From NCBI GenBank assembly GCA_012026795.1, contig VEPM01000016.1, positions 23,965 through 87,964 of the forward strand: a stretch of 64,000 nucleotides of DNA, written 5' to 3'. The stretch is from Candidatus Methanoperedens sp. (GTDB lineage: Archaea > Halobacteriota > Methanosarcinia > Methanosarcinales > Methanoperedenaceae). A program made the translations under genes and the position numbers. Positions within the stretch are counted from its first letter, which is position 1. The number at the start of each line of letters is the position of its first letter. Below are positions 43,847 through 52,513 of this stretch, piece by piece. The notes below the pieces were generated by a model. The model did not search any database. It saw only the letters and a program-made list of their open reading frames with translations, and was not told the DNA's origin.

Positions 43847-44047
43847 TTACCATAACTTCCACCAGGGTTTTTTCTCGCCCATCCCTACGGGTCCGCTTTT
43901 AAGGTATTTTTCTGGCTCAGACTCAAATGCTTTCTTGCATCCGGGCGCACAGAAATAGTAGGTCTTTCCCATATATTCTGTTTTATACTGCGCTGTATTC
44001 TCATCTACCTGCATTCCACATATCGGATCTATTTGCATATATTTCAT
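43847..44047 (-). CDS. YHS-domain metal-binding protein, first gene of its operon
   Basis: The 66-residue protein is a single YHS domain: IDPICGMQVDENTAQYKTEY, then YYFCAPGCKKAFESEPEKYL, with the Cys pair that binds a soft metal. A Trp/Lys-rich tail follows (KKPWWKLW). Its promoter carries one TTTACA-N5-TGTAAA-type palindrome (44079-44095). It heads a run of seven same-strand genes down to 40194. Confidence 0.85.
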   Translation of the reverse strand: MKYMQIDPICGMQVDENTAQYKTEYMGKTYYFCAPGCKKAFESEPEKYLKSGPVGMGEKKPWWKLW

Positions 44048-44078
44048 TTCTCCTTTTTTATTTTTTTACAATATGTAC

Positions 44079-44095
44079 TTCACATCTCATGTAAA
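44079..44095. promoter_or_regulatory. TTCACA-N5-TGTAAA operator before the YHS operon
   Basis: The palindrome differs from the others by one base in the left half (TTCACATCTCATGTAAA). It lies 32 bp upstream of the YHS start on the minus strand. A further partial half (TTTACAATATGTA) is next to it at 44066. Confidence 0.6.
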
Positions 44096-44104
44096 GTAAG
44101 TATT

Positions 44105-44578
44105 TCATGGCGGAAGCGAAGTGTTTGTTCCTACACCTCTGCCTGAATACTCTTTATCAATTTTCGTTCTGATATCTTTCAGTGAATATCCGGTCATCAA
44201 CATGTCCCTTGCTTCAAGTGTTATATCGTTACACAGCTTGCATTCAGAAGCATGCGGCTCATAGCTGCCATCAGGCTTGATGTAACATTCCTTCAGGCTC
44301 TTATGCGAAAGGAGCACATCGGAATGCTGCATACCTGCACATCCGCAGTAACAGGCAAGATACTTGAGCTTGTCCTGATTCTGCACTGCAAAAATGTAGG
44401 ATTCAGCCACACGCCCGGTTTTCTGGGCAAATTCTGGAAGTTCAAGTTTTGCTGGTCTATTAGTATCTGGTTTTTCAATACTTGTTTTGTTTAATATCTG
44501 CGAGCCTCCGGACAGCGTATACGCGATCACTAAGATCGCAGCAATCGCAATTGCACCAAGAATAAATTTAGATTTCAT
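44105..44578 (-). CDS. exported PCYCGC-type Cys-rich protein
   Basis: An N-terminal anchor helix is followed by KYLACYCGCAGMQHSDVLLS, then SECKLCNDITLEARDMLMTG and SLKDIRTKIDKEY. The CYCGC group plus a second CxxC is the signature of a family annotated as 'PCYCGC motif-containing'. The C-terminal helical part resembles the end of CcmH-like thiol proteins. With CcdA directly upstream it may take part in thiol transfer to apocytochromes. Confidence 0.7.
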   Translation of the reverse strand: MKSKFILGAIAIAAILVIAYTLSGGSQILNKTSIEKPDTNRPAKLELPEFAQKTGRVAESYIFAVQNQDKLKYLACYCGCAGMQHSDVLLSHKSLKECYIKPDGSYEPHASECKLCNDITLEARDMLMTGYSLKDIRTKIDKEYSGRGVGTNTSLPP

Positions 44579-44591
44579 ATCATTCTCCGTA

Positions 44592-45287
44592 TCATATTAT
44601 CAACAGTATCACAAATCCCATAGCTACCATGAATGAGCCCATTAACAGTCTCATTCGTGTTTTATTTCTCGATTGCCATGACACCATTCTATCTACCACT
44701 TTCCTGTTCGATGAAGCCAGAAGAACTGCTACCAGAGGCACGATAAGCATCAAGTTGTAAAGCAGAAGGTACAGTATGCCCTGAGCCAGCGTGGATTGCA
44801 AAGATAACAACCCTATGACACCAAGATATATGCCTCCGCTGCACGGCACTGTGCAAAGACCGACAAGGACACCGGCTCCAAAGACACCGGGAACTGTTGT
44901 GCGCTTTATCCACTTGTTTATTGATTCATGCATGCTATCAGGTATTGCCAGAAGAGAACTGCCGGGTATGAAGAAATCTTTCATTATAACAACGCCGAGT
45001 ATCATGGAAATAAAACCCGCAGCCTTGCCCACTGCGTGTGTTGTTGAAAAGAAAGAGATGGCACTGAGAATGCCCACACCTATCAAAACGTATGTTACAA
45101 ATATCCCGCTGATATATATCGAACCCACTTTCATTAACCCATGCCTGTAATTTGCCTGCATCTGCAGCATTCCCATCGTAAAGGTTATAAAAAGCAGCAG
45201 GACTGCAAAAGCACAAGGGTTAAAACCATCAATTAAGCCTGCCGTAATTACAAGCGGAAGTGTTAATGTCTGCGGATCGATCGCCAT
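44592..45287 (-). CDS. ccdA: CcdA/DsbD-like thiol transporter
   Basis: The protein has six membrane helices with one conserved Cys in each half: GLIDGFNPCAFAVLLLF and VGLCTVPCSGGIYLGV. These two Cys form the redox pair that carries reducing power across the membrane for cytochrome c maturation. I chose the ATG at 45287, because it starts MAIDPQTLTL just before the first helix. The cupredoxin gene ends at 45301, so both are co-transcribed. Confidence 0.88.
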   Translation of the reverse strand: MAIDPQTLTLPLVITAGLIDGFNPCAFAVLLLFITFTMGMLQMQANYRHGLMKVGSIYISGIFVTYVLIGVGILSAISFFSTTHAVGKAAGFISMILGVVIMKDFFIPGSSLLAIPDSMHESINKWIKRTTVPGVFGAGVLVGLCTVPCSGGIYLGVIGLLSLQSTLAQGILYLLLYNLMLIVPLVAVLLASSNRKVVDRMVSWQSRNKTRMRLLMGSFMVAMGFVILLII

Positions 45288-45300
45288 TATAGCTTCACCT

Positions 45301-45765
45301 TCATGCAACTATCAGTGTCCCATGCATACTGGGATTCTCTTTACCTCCACAGCATGATTCGCAGTACCAGTGATATTCCCCTGCCTTTTCGGGCGTAAAG
45401 GTGAATACCTTCTGGCTCTCGGGTAAGACTGTGATATTTACATTGCTTATGCCGGATTCTTTAAGATTGAAGTTGTGAATACCGCCGCCGTCTGTATGCA
45501 TTGAATTGTCTGGATTTATCAGGTTTATTTTCACAGGTTGTCCTACTTTAGCCCTGATTACATTGGGTTCAAAGCCTGCCATGGAGATTGTCATTTTAAT
45601 GGCCTCTTTGTCCTCTGGTTCCAAGGACGCTGTTTTACTCATGACTAAATATATCGCGCTGCCAAAAATCGCAATAACGATAACCATGAAAAGAATGCCC
45701 TTGTATGGTAGTTTTTTCCCTTGTTTTTCTTTCAACTTTCCATTATGTTTTTTTGATCTTGACAC
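45301..45765 (-). CDS. membrane-anchored cupredoxin
   Basis: A basic cytoplasmic tail and one membrane helix precede a cupredoxin domain of ~95 residues. Copper ligands are likely His in GGGIHNFNLKES and the cluster HWYCESCCGGKENPSMHG. The three Cys with a His/Met ending look partway between a type 1 copper site and the binuclear CuA site of cytochrome oxidases. It stands between the 'ECCL' pair and CcdA, so it may be copper-handling for the Ccm system. Confidence 0.82.
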   Translation of the reverse strand: MSRSKKHNGKLKEKQGKKLPYKGILFMVIVIAIFGSAIYLVMSKTASLEPEDKEAIKMTISMAGFEPNVIRAKVGQPVKINLINPDNSMHTDGGGIHNFNLKESGISNVNITVLPESQKVFTFTPEKAGEYHWYCESCCGGKENPSMHGTLIVA

Positions 45766-45783
45766 TCTTAATCCTCCGTTTCT

Positions 45784-46761
45784 TTAGTTCTGTTTCATCC
45801 CCTTTTCCAATAGTTCGTACTGACCTTTATCTTTTAATTTATCGATTTTAATAAAAACCTGGATAGCTTTCAATCTATACTCTTCTATTAATTTTCTTAA
45901 TTCTTCAGACCTTTCAGGTCCCGCGTGTTTTTCAAATCCATAAATCTTCTTGAAAATCTTTCTTTTTTCACTCTCAAGTTCTTCCAGGGTAAATTCTTTT
46001 TTTCTTCTCCTGAAGATTTTTCTCCTGAATTGATAAACTAAACCAATTGAAAATATAGAAAACAATCCAATTCCTGCGTATAGATAATTCGATTCCTGGA
46101 GTATTTTTACTTGAATACTGACAGTCTCCCCTACTTTGAGATTATTAAAAGTGATGACATTATATTCATTTCCTGAAAGTGTCATAACCTCAGATCGTCC
46201 TTCCAGGCTTATTCCACTTTTTTTATCAATGAATATCAAAATAGAGGTTGTATTGTAAACAGCACTTTTATTGAACATATATTCTGAACTCCAGGGAAGT
46301 GTATACGATATCTGCATCTCGAAGTTAGCCCCGGGTGCGATTGGCTGCATTGGATCCATATATACAACTCCTTTATCCTGAACGAGGCAGCATTCCATTG
46401 CCTGGGTTTTCAGGTTTCTTATATTCGGCGGAGTTGATATGGCAAAGAATGTATGGTTATCTTTGTTGAAGTTAATCTCTTGCCCTTCATTTCTGAATAC
46501 AACGGTCTCAGATATCTCAAGAGAATTGTTCTTCTTTGAGATGAAAATATGATCAAGAGCGACCCTTATATCGTAGCTTTGATTGGTCGGAGCATGTTCG
46601 CTAATTGAATTATTCTCATTCTTGCCTTCCTGAATATTTGATGTTATATTTCCAGTATTTTTTCCAGCTGAAATACTCTCACTGGTTTGAGCAGAGACAA
46701 TACTTGTAAAATAAAATACTGCCATGAGAACAGAAATAAGTCCTCTTAAAACGATTATCAT
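45784..46761 (-). CDS. 'ECCL' extracytoplasmic protein B of the Ccm operon
   Basis: A signal peptide is followed by a beta-rich exported region with TQAMECCLVQDKGVVYMDPM and PGANFEMQISYTLPW, then one membrane helix (YAGIGLFSIFSIGLVY) and a cytoplasmic coiled-coil tail of ~80 residues. The larger protein at 47307-48953 has the same blocks (AMECCL, DPMxPI, QISY) and the same topology. Both follow a CcmH-like gene. The adjacent Cys pair suggests thiol or metal chemistry. I know no named family. Confidence 0.65.
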   Translation of the reverse strand: MIIVLRGLISVLMAVFYFTSIVSAQTSESISAGKNTGNITSNIQEGKNENNSISEHAPTNQSYDIRVALDHIFISKKNNSLEISETVVFRNEGQEINFNKDNHTFFAISTPPNIRNLKTQAMECCLVQDKGVVYMDPMQPIAPGANFEMQISYTLPWSSEYMFNKSAVYNTTSILIFIDKKSGISLEGRSEVMTLSGNEYNVITFNNLKVGETVSIQVKILQESNYLYAGIGLFSIFSIGLVYQFRRKIFRRRKKEFTLEELESEKRKIFKKIYGFEKHAGPERSEELRKLIEEYRLKAIQVFIKIDKLKDKGQYELLEKGMKQN

Positions 46762-47243
46762 TTTCCCTCCTGGTTTGATGAACCCTTTGAAAAAGGTTTT
46801 ATTTTTTTATCAGGTTCATTCAATTCGGATACAAACCTATTATATTCATCTTCAAATCTCTGTTCATATTTCTTTATATCAGGTATAATATCCATTTTCG
46901 TTTTTCTGGAAAAAATGTATCCAAGAAACACAAATAAAAGGCTTAATGATATTCCTGCAACCCATAATGAAGAAATGTCCTTCCCAAGATGAACCATTAT
47001 CTCCTTGCCGTACTCTGCCTGAAGCGCTGAAAATATCTGCTTTTCCGAAAAGCCATTATCCTTCATCTGGGTAATCTCTTTTTTAACCTGTATTGCAGTT
47101 GCACAGTCACAGGTTGAAATAACCATGGCGCACTCACAGGGGCAAATGATGTCTGACATCATTCCTTCATCAGCCAGTGCCGGACCAATCGCTGATATTA
47201 GAAGTATAGACAGCATAAGTACGCTCTGTATTTTTACTTTCAT
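46758..47243 (-). CDS. ccmH: CcmH-like thiol protein B
   Basis: After a signal peptide the protein has IICPCECAMVISTCDCATAI, a Cys-rich version of the CcmH active-site region, and a helical bundle (KKEITQMKDNGFSEKQIFSA). A membrane helix (LWVAGISLSLLFVFLGYIF) and a cytoplasmic tail follow. CcmH keeps apocytochrome c thiols reduced for haem attachment. It overlaps the downstream ECCL gene by 4 bp. Five Cys in this short stretch exceed the usual CxxC. Confidence 0.78.
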   Translation of the reverse strand: MKVKIQSVLMLSILLISAIGPALADEGMMSDIICPCECAMVISTCDCATAIQVKKEITQMKDNGFSEKQIFSALQAEYGKEIMVHLGKDISSLWVAGISLSLLFVFLGYIFSRKTKMDIIPDIKKYEQRFEDEYNRFVSELNEPDKKIKPFSKGSSNQEGK

Positions 47244-47306
47244 CTCTATATCTGTTTAGGACATCATTGAACAGAGAAGCGGGTTTCCCCGCGATCTCAC
47301 ACATAT

Positions 47307-48953
47307 TTACTCATTGCGTTCGATATCATCTATTCTCTGTTCAATAATTTCCTTTAATTCTACCCTGTTTTCTCCTTCTTTCTCCCGGTCAAGCAGATTT
47401 TCCAGGATATCTATGTCACCTATATGCGCTATCATTTTTTCAAGTTCTGTTACAGGCTGATCAAGATCAAGGTTTAACGCTGTTTCTTTTAATTGTTTCA
47501 GGACAAGCGTTGCATTTTCTTTATGGGCTTTCTTGAGTTCCTTATATTCTTTTTCCGCAATTTCTCCTGTATTGAATTTATTTTCAAGAGCAAGTATCGA
47601 TTCAAATGATGCATTCTTTTCAACAATCAATTCATCGAATGACATTTCGGTGATATCTTTTCCTGGTACATGCTCTGATACAACATCCGGCTGCGAGATA
47701 TCATCAACTGCTTCCAGAGGCTCGTCGATAGACGTTTTCATTGCCGGTACTACTTTAATAAGGCGTCTTTTTGGCTTTTTGCCAATTTTGTTTTTAAGGA
47801 ATGGATATGAGACAGCCCCGATTAATACAATAGCAGCAATAGGAATAATATAGTTGAAATCTTCATCGCTTCCTGTCTTTGAAGGAACATATCCGGTTAT
47901 CCTGATATCCAGTCCCTGGTCCTTCGGAACATTCACGAAGCTTAAGACTTCGAATTCTTTCCCTTCATTCGGGACTGTTTCCTTATTACCAGATTGGCTT
48001 TCTATCCCAAAACCATTATTTTTGTCAGAAAGCAGAGTCATGTATGAAGTATTGTAGATCATACCTTTAAAGAATATATCTTTTGTTGATTCCGGATTAA
48101 AAACGTATGATATCTGCACAGCATATGTTCCACCCGGTAAAATAGGATTCATCGGGTCTATCCATGCTGAATCTTTTTCTCTTTGCAGACAGCATTCCAT
48201 TGCATCGGTCGAAAATTTAGTTATTCCTTCAGGTGTTGAAATGCCGACATATGCCCTGTCTTTACTGAAAAAAACCTTATCTCCCGTATTCAGGAATTCG
48301 ACATATTCATCAACTTTTATCCCGTTTACTGCTTTTGAAAGCACAATATGGTCGATTTTTACTGTCAGGATATCCCCGTTCTTAGTGGAATCGTACACTG
48401 TGATATTGGCTTTTTCTGATGCATTGACATGTTCTGTATATGGTACATCAGTATAATTCACACCAAGCAGGTAACCCTGCCGGGCATTGACCTTATTAAA
48501 TGAATATTTCCCAGTCTTATCTGTGTTCGTTTTCATTAATTCGATCCCGATTTCATCCATGAGGCTTACCGGTATTCCTTCAAGTGTTTTGTTTGCTTTA
48601 ATGACATACCCTTCGATCTTTTCAGACAGATTGAAATTCACAACAGCTTTTCCCTGAAGTCCGATATTCTCTCCGTATGTTATGCCATTGTAAGTCACAT
48701 TTACCCGGTACATGCCATCATTAATGTCAGTAAAGGCATAATTTCCGTCTTTATCCGTTGTTTTATCTGAAACTGGAATGAATTTATAGACTATACCTGT
48801 TTCAGCGCTCTCTGTAGTGTTTACTCTGCTCAGTTCAACTTTTTGGTCGGGAAGGTTTTTACCGAGAGAGACAACACTACCGGTGATATCAGCAGCTGAT
48901 GCTGTACCTATGAAAATGACAAAAACTATAAAAACTGATAATAATTTATTCAT
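47307..48953 (-). CDS. 'ECCL' extracytoplasmic protein A with carboxypeptidase-like domains
   Basis: A signal peptide (VFIVFVIFIGTASAADITGS) is followed by two carboxypeptidase regulatory-like beta domains (DGNYAFTDINDGMYRVNVTY; TDKTGKYSFNKVNARQGYLL), then the region with DAMECCLQREKDSAWIDPMN and a membrane helix (YIIPIAAIVLIGAVSYPFL). The C-terminal ~150 residues are a cytoplasmic coiled coil. I chose ATG 48953, which overlaps the CcmH-like gene by 8 bp; the frame extends further up but would lose the signal. It is a longer relative of 45784-46761. Confidence 0.65.
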   Translation of the reverse strand: MNKLLSVFIVFVIFIGTASAADITGSVVSLGKNLPDQKVELSRVNTTESAETGIVYKFIPVSDKTTDKDGNYAFTDINDGMYRVNVTYNGITYGENIGLQGKAVVNFNLSEKIEGYVIKANKTLEGIPVSLMDEIGIELMKTNTDKTGKYSFNKVNARQGYLLGVNYTDVPYTEHVNASEKANITVYDSTKNGDILTVKIDHIVLSKAVNGIKVDEYVEFLNTGDKVFFSKDRAYVGISTPEGITKFSTDAMECCLQREKDSAWIDPMNPILPGGTYAVQISYVFNPESTKDIFFKGMIYNTSYMTLLSDKNNGFGIESQSGNKETVPNEGKEFEVLSFVNVPKDQGLDIRITGYVPSKTGSDEDFNYIIPIAAIVLIGAVSYPFLKNKIGKKPKRRLIKVVPAMKTSIDEPLEAVDDISQPDVVSEHVPGKDITEMSFDELIVEKNASFESILALENKFNTGEIAEKEYKELKKAHKENATLVLKQLKETALNLDLDQPVTELEKMIAHIGDIDILENLLDREKEGENRVELKEIIEQRIDDIERNE

Positions 48954-49368
48954 TTTTTTCTTTCTCCTGCAAGAACTTTTCATATTCCAGTTCAAATTCC
49001 TCGTTCTCATCCAGTCTCTTCTTGCTGATTTTATAGACAACGACCCCTCCTACTATTACGCCAGCAGGCAGGGCAAGCCACACAATCCAGTCAAACCCTT
49101 CTTTTGGGGGTGTTGCAAGAACCCCTTTTCCATACTCTACAACAAGATTATCGTATATTTTTTTCTCGGAAAGACCCTGGGCCATCATAGCCCTTACCTC
49201 ATCTTTTATCTTAAGCGAGCTCGGGCATGTGCAATCGACGACGATCATAGTACAGCCTTCTTTATCCGGGCAGTTTAAGTTTGAGAAAATCTCTTCCTCG
49301 GTCACTGCCAGTACCGGCACTGCAAATACAAGAAGAAGGAACCAAATTGAAATCACTTTATATATCAT
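48946..49368 (-). CDS. ccmH: CcmH-like thiol protein A
   Basis: The signal peptide (LLLVFAVPVLAVTEEEIFSN) is followed by LNCPDKEGCTMIVVDCTCPS and the helical bundle KDEVRAMMAQGLSEKKIYDN typical of CcmH. A membrane helix (AGVIVGGVVVYKIS) and a short cytoplasmic tail complete the protein. It overlaps ccmF by 11 bp and the ECCL gene by 8 bp, so the ccm genes form a tight operon. It carries four Cys rather than one CxxC. Confidence 0.8.
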   Translation of the reverse strand: MIYKVISIWFLLLVFAVPVLAVTEEEIFSNLNCPDKEGCTMIVVDCTCPSSLKIKDEVRAMMAQGLSEKKIYDNLVVEYGKGVLATPPKEGFDWIVWLALPAGVIVGGVVVYKISKKRLDENEEFELEYEKFLQEKEKNE

Positions 49369-51364
49369 GTAAACTCTCCGTCGTTATTTTTTTAATGTTT
49401 TGATTTATATTTATATCATCAGATGTCATTTTTCGCCTTATCGGCACAACTGTTGACAGGCTTATCACTATCCCCAGTATAAGCACATGGAATCCGCCCA
49501 GCCACATCAGGAACATCAATGGCATCACTTTGAGCTTAACAGTGGCGCTGTCAGCTGTTATGGCCTGGGCTGAGAAATAAAGGTCATCGATGCCCACTGT
49601 GTAAGCCATGGGTTTGACATTGGTGTTTTGTTGCTTTGGATAGTAATACATGAGCGCCGTGGCTTTTGTCAAAATTCTCCCGCCGTTCTTATACACATCA
49701 AAATATGCAGCCTGCACCTCCCTGTTGTTTTCTGGATACTGGTCGATATTTGTGAGCTTGAAATCATAATCGCCCACGGTATACGTGCCGCCAATCCTCA
49801 TGTTAAATGTCTGATCCTGTGCATACACTACCGCACCTGCGGCTGCCACAATTATCATAAGGATTCCAATATGACACATGTAGCCTCCAAAGGTGCGGCG
49901 GCTGTTCATGAATGCCCTGTAAATATTCTTTAAAGTTCCTGCATCATCGAGCTTTTTCTGTTTGTTCACGATCCTGGACATATCCAGAAGATGGGTTGAT
50001 ATGACAAGTATAGAGCCTGCAACCGCGACCTGAGCATAGAAATCCCGTATCCCGATGGCAAAAGCAATTATCATTGTAATAACAGCTGCTGCAAGAGGCT
50101 TTGTAAAGTTTCGCTCAAGATGGGAAACAGATGCCTTCCTCCATGCTATAAGAGGACATATACCCATCAGGAATAGAAGTGCTATGCCAAGAGGTACATT
50201 CACCTGGTTGTAGAAACCCGGGCCAACCATCACTTTATAGCCGCGGAATGCTTCAGACAGGAGAGGATATGAGGTTCCCCACAACACTGATACGGTAGAG
50301 GCCATGAATATCCAGTTATTATATAGAAAACTTGCTTCACGGGATACAAGAGATTCCAGGACTTTCTTGCTTTTTATCGTATTGTATTTCCATGCAACGA
50401 GAGCCAGGGAGGCTGCAAGTACTACGATCATGTAGTTGATATAATAAGGAGCTGTCACAGACTGCCCGAAAGTATGGACAGAAGCGATTATACCGCTCCG
50501 GGTGAGTAGCGTTCCGTATACTGTGAGTTCCCATGTGAAAAGGATGAGAAGGATATTCCAGAACTTCATCCCGCCCTTACGTTCCTGTATCATAGTGCTG
50601 TGATAGAATGCAGTCATTGTTAGCCAGGGAAGGAACGAAGCGTTCTCAACAGGATCCCAGCCCCAGAAGCCGCCCCAGTTGAGCACTGTGTATGCCCACC
50701 AGCTCCCGAACATGTTGCCAAGAGCCAGTCCGAGCCAGGCCCAGAGCGCCCAGCGGCGTGCGCGATATGTCCATGTATCATCTGAAAGATAGATACCGGC
50801 GATCATCAGGGCGAATGGGATCAATACCCCGGCGTAACCCCAGAAAAGTGTTGGAGGATGGAAAAACATTCCGGGATCCTGGAGTATCGGATTTAACCCG
50901 TTGCCGTCTACCGGCAAGAAATCAAGCATCCTGAATGGACGGGATACTGTAAGTAACATATAGAAGAAATAAGAGAGAGTAACAAGAATAATGACCATTG
51001 CATGTTTCATCAGGTTATCATAGGATTTTCCCCGCACTGCTATCATGGCAATATAGATCGAAATGAGCCAGGCCCAGAGCAATAATGAACCGTCAGCTCC
51101 TGCCCAGAAAGCGGATATCGTATATAGCATGGGCAGGTCAAGACTGCTGTACATTGCCACATACTCATACTGGAAGTTGCGGTTAATAAATAGATTAAAA
51201 AGCCAGATGGAAGCAATAGTGGTCAGCACAGCGACACCGATTATAGCGATCCTGCCGCTGTCGATAAGTTCGTTTTTCTTTTTCCATATCCCGATTATAT
51301 GCGCAGCGAGTGCATATACGGTCAATAACAGTGCGATAATTAATGTTGTTTCACCTAATTCCAT
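49358..51364 (-). CDS. ccmF: cytochrome c haem lyase CcmF
   Basis: The protein of 668 residues has about 14 membrane helices. The diagnostic tryptophan-rich WWD domain is present: SWWAYTVLNWGGFWGWDPVE. Conserved His residues lie in the membrane parts (e.g. ILQDPGMFFHPPTLFWG). CcmF takes haem from CcmE and attaches it to apocytochrome c. The large soluble loop near residue 560 (YTVGDYDFKLTNIDQYP) is normal for the family. The order ccmE-ccmF-ccmH is the usual core. Confidence 0.95.
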   Translation of the reverse strand: MELGETTLIIALLLTVYALAAHIIGIWKKKNELIDSGRIAIIGVAVLTTIASIWLFNLFINRNFQYEYVAMYSSLDLPMLYTISAFWAGADGSLLLWAWLISIYIAMIAVRGKSYDNLMKHAMVIILVTLSYFFYMLLTVSRPFRMLDFLPVDGNGLNPILQDPGMFFHPPTLFWGYAGVLIPFALMIAGIYLSDDTWTYRARRWALWAWLGLALGNMFGSWWAYTVLNWGGFWGWDPVENASFLPWLTMTAFYHSTMIQERKGGMKFWNILLILFTWELTVYGTLLTRSGIIASVHTFGQSVTAPYYINYMIVVLAASLALVAWKYNTIKSKKVLESLVSREASFLYNNWIFMASTVSVLWGTSYPLLSEAFRGYKVMVGPGFYNQVNVPLGIALLFLMGICPLIAWRKASVSHLERNFTKPLAAAVITMIIAFAIGIRDFYAQVAVAGSILVISTHLLDMSRIVNKQKKLDDAGTLKNIYRAFMNSRRTFGGYMCHIGILMIIVAAAGAVVYAQDQTFNMRIGGTYTVGDYDFKLTNIDQYPENNREVQAAYFDVYKNGGRILTKATALMYYYPKQQNTNVKPMAYTVGIDDLYFSAQAITADSATVKLKVMPLMFLMWLGGFHVLILGIVISLSTVVPIRRKMTSDDININQNIKKITTESLHDI

Positions 51365-51378
51365 TTTTTTTCTCCTTT

Positions 51379-51798
51379 CTATGTTTCGTTATGATCTCCG
51401 TGATCAAGATCACCGCCATATTTAGAGGGACATTTTGTAACAACCTGGGTTGCCTCGAAAGTACCATTTATGAAAATCCCGGTAACAACTGCCGGGATCC
51501 CTTCTTTATAATTTCCCGGCATTCCCTGGTTTGATACGACAGTGATTGAAGAGTTTTTATCCCCAAGTTTAAATGTCAGTAAGGCTTTTTCCGGCACCCA
51601 GACCGTCGAGCCTTTAAGTATAGTGCCATTAACATTTACGATTTTACCGTCCAATGTATCAGCTTTCTGAACAAATTCATCCACTTCATAGTAAAATGAG
51701 AGCGCGTTACTGAAACTTTGCACTCCAAGAAATAATATAAGTATAACTACTATCCCGACACCGAGCATGTTTCTTTGTTTTCTGTTCATATCTTTCAT
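51379..51798 (-). CDS. ccmE: haem chaperone CcmE, CxxxY type
   Basis: After one membrane anchor the protein forms the OB-fold of CcmE (VNVNGTILKGSTVWVPEKAL, VVSNQGMPGNYKEGIPAVVT). The haem-binding motif is CPSKY: Cys takes the place of the His that binds haem in most bacteria. This CxxxY variant is known from archaea and some sulfate reducers. A His/Asp-rich tail follows. Two operator palindromes lie 24-69 bp upstream. It ends with TAG. Confidence 0.93.
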   Translation of the reverse strand: MKDMNRKQRNMLGVGIVVILILFLGVQSFSNALSFYYEVDEFVQKADTLDGKIVNVNGTILKGSTVWVPEKALLTFKLGDKNSSITVVSNQGMPGNYKEGIPAVVTGIFINGTFEATQVVTKCPSKYGGDLDHGDHNET

Positions 51799-51821
51799 CT
51801 CATTTACTCATAATCCTCTAC

Positions 51822-51867
51822 TTTACAATGGGTGTAAAGTATATTTATACTTTACGGTGGGTGTAAA
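51822..51867. promoter_or_regulatory. tandem TTTACA-N5-TGTAAA operators before ccmE
   Basis: Two palindromes stand 29 bp apart (start to start): TTTACAATGGGTGTAAA at 51822-51838, perfect, and TTTACGGTGGGTGTAAA at 51851-51867 with one mismatch. An AT-rich TATA-like stretch (TATATTTATA) lies between them. Two bound dimers would cover the promoter of the ccm operon. Confidence 0.75.
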
Positions 51868-52077
51868 GAGGTGGTTGTGACCGGTGGTTTGGAAAAAAAA
51901 GAGTTCGATAGGAGTTTTTTTTTCCGGTCACTAAGTTACTAATAGAATTTGCTTTTTAATGTGGGTTGTGGTTTAAAAATACAAATAAAAGTATTGTTTT
52001 CTTTAAAAGTTCGAAATATGTTTTCTTACTCGATGTTTTTCGGACGATAAAAAATTTTAAATATAAATAAAAAGGGT

Positions 52078-52428
52078 TTACAGCATAGCCTTCGTTGCTA
52101 CTGCGCTAGAACCCATCATTGAACCCATGTCAGAATCCCCGTCTCCACAATAATCAGCTTCTGCTATTTCAGTACTCTCTTCTGTATTGCCGTTGTTCAT
52201 CATTGAACTTTCGCTCGTAGCATTCATCATGTTTTCGTGCGTTTCCGACTGCATCATCTGCTCAGGACAGTTTTTTGACATATTCTCCATCATCTCTGGA
52301 GTACATTCATGATTTTCCATGTCCTTTGTTTTCTGATCGCTCGTATTCTGCGCCATTGCGACAGACATTGCGCCGACTGACAGTAAGATTCCGAGAATTC
52401 CAATCACTAACATAGTCTTCTTTTTCAT
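52078..52428 (-). CDS. exported Met/Cys-rich protein, probable metal binder
   Basis: A signal peptide (MLVIGILGILLSVGAMSVAM) leads an acidic mature protein with MMENMSKNCPEQMMQSETHE, MMNATSESSMMNN and an ADYCGDGDSDMGSMM ending. Met-rich repeats bind Cu(I). I chose ATG 52428; the frame extends 31 codons upstream without a signal. A T-rich stretch after the stop may be the terminator. The function is probably copper storage or protection of the envelope, which is inference from composition. Confidence 0.6.
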   Translation of the reverse strand: MKKKTMLVIGILGILLSVGAMSVAMAQNTSDQKTKDMENHECTPEMMENMSKNCPEQMMQSETHENMMNATSESSMMNNGNTEESTEIAEADYCGDGDSDMGSMMGSSAVATKAML

Positions 52429-52513
52429 ATTTTTCACCTCTTTGAAAAGTATCAGTATTTCCCTGAATCGAGTTTGCACTATACCAAATTTACTTCTAGA
52501 TATTTCGGCAGCA

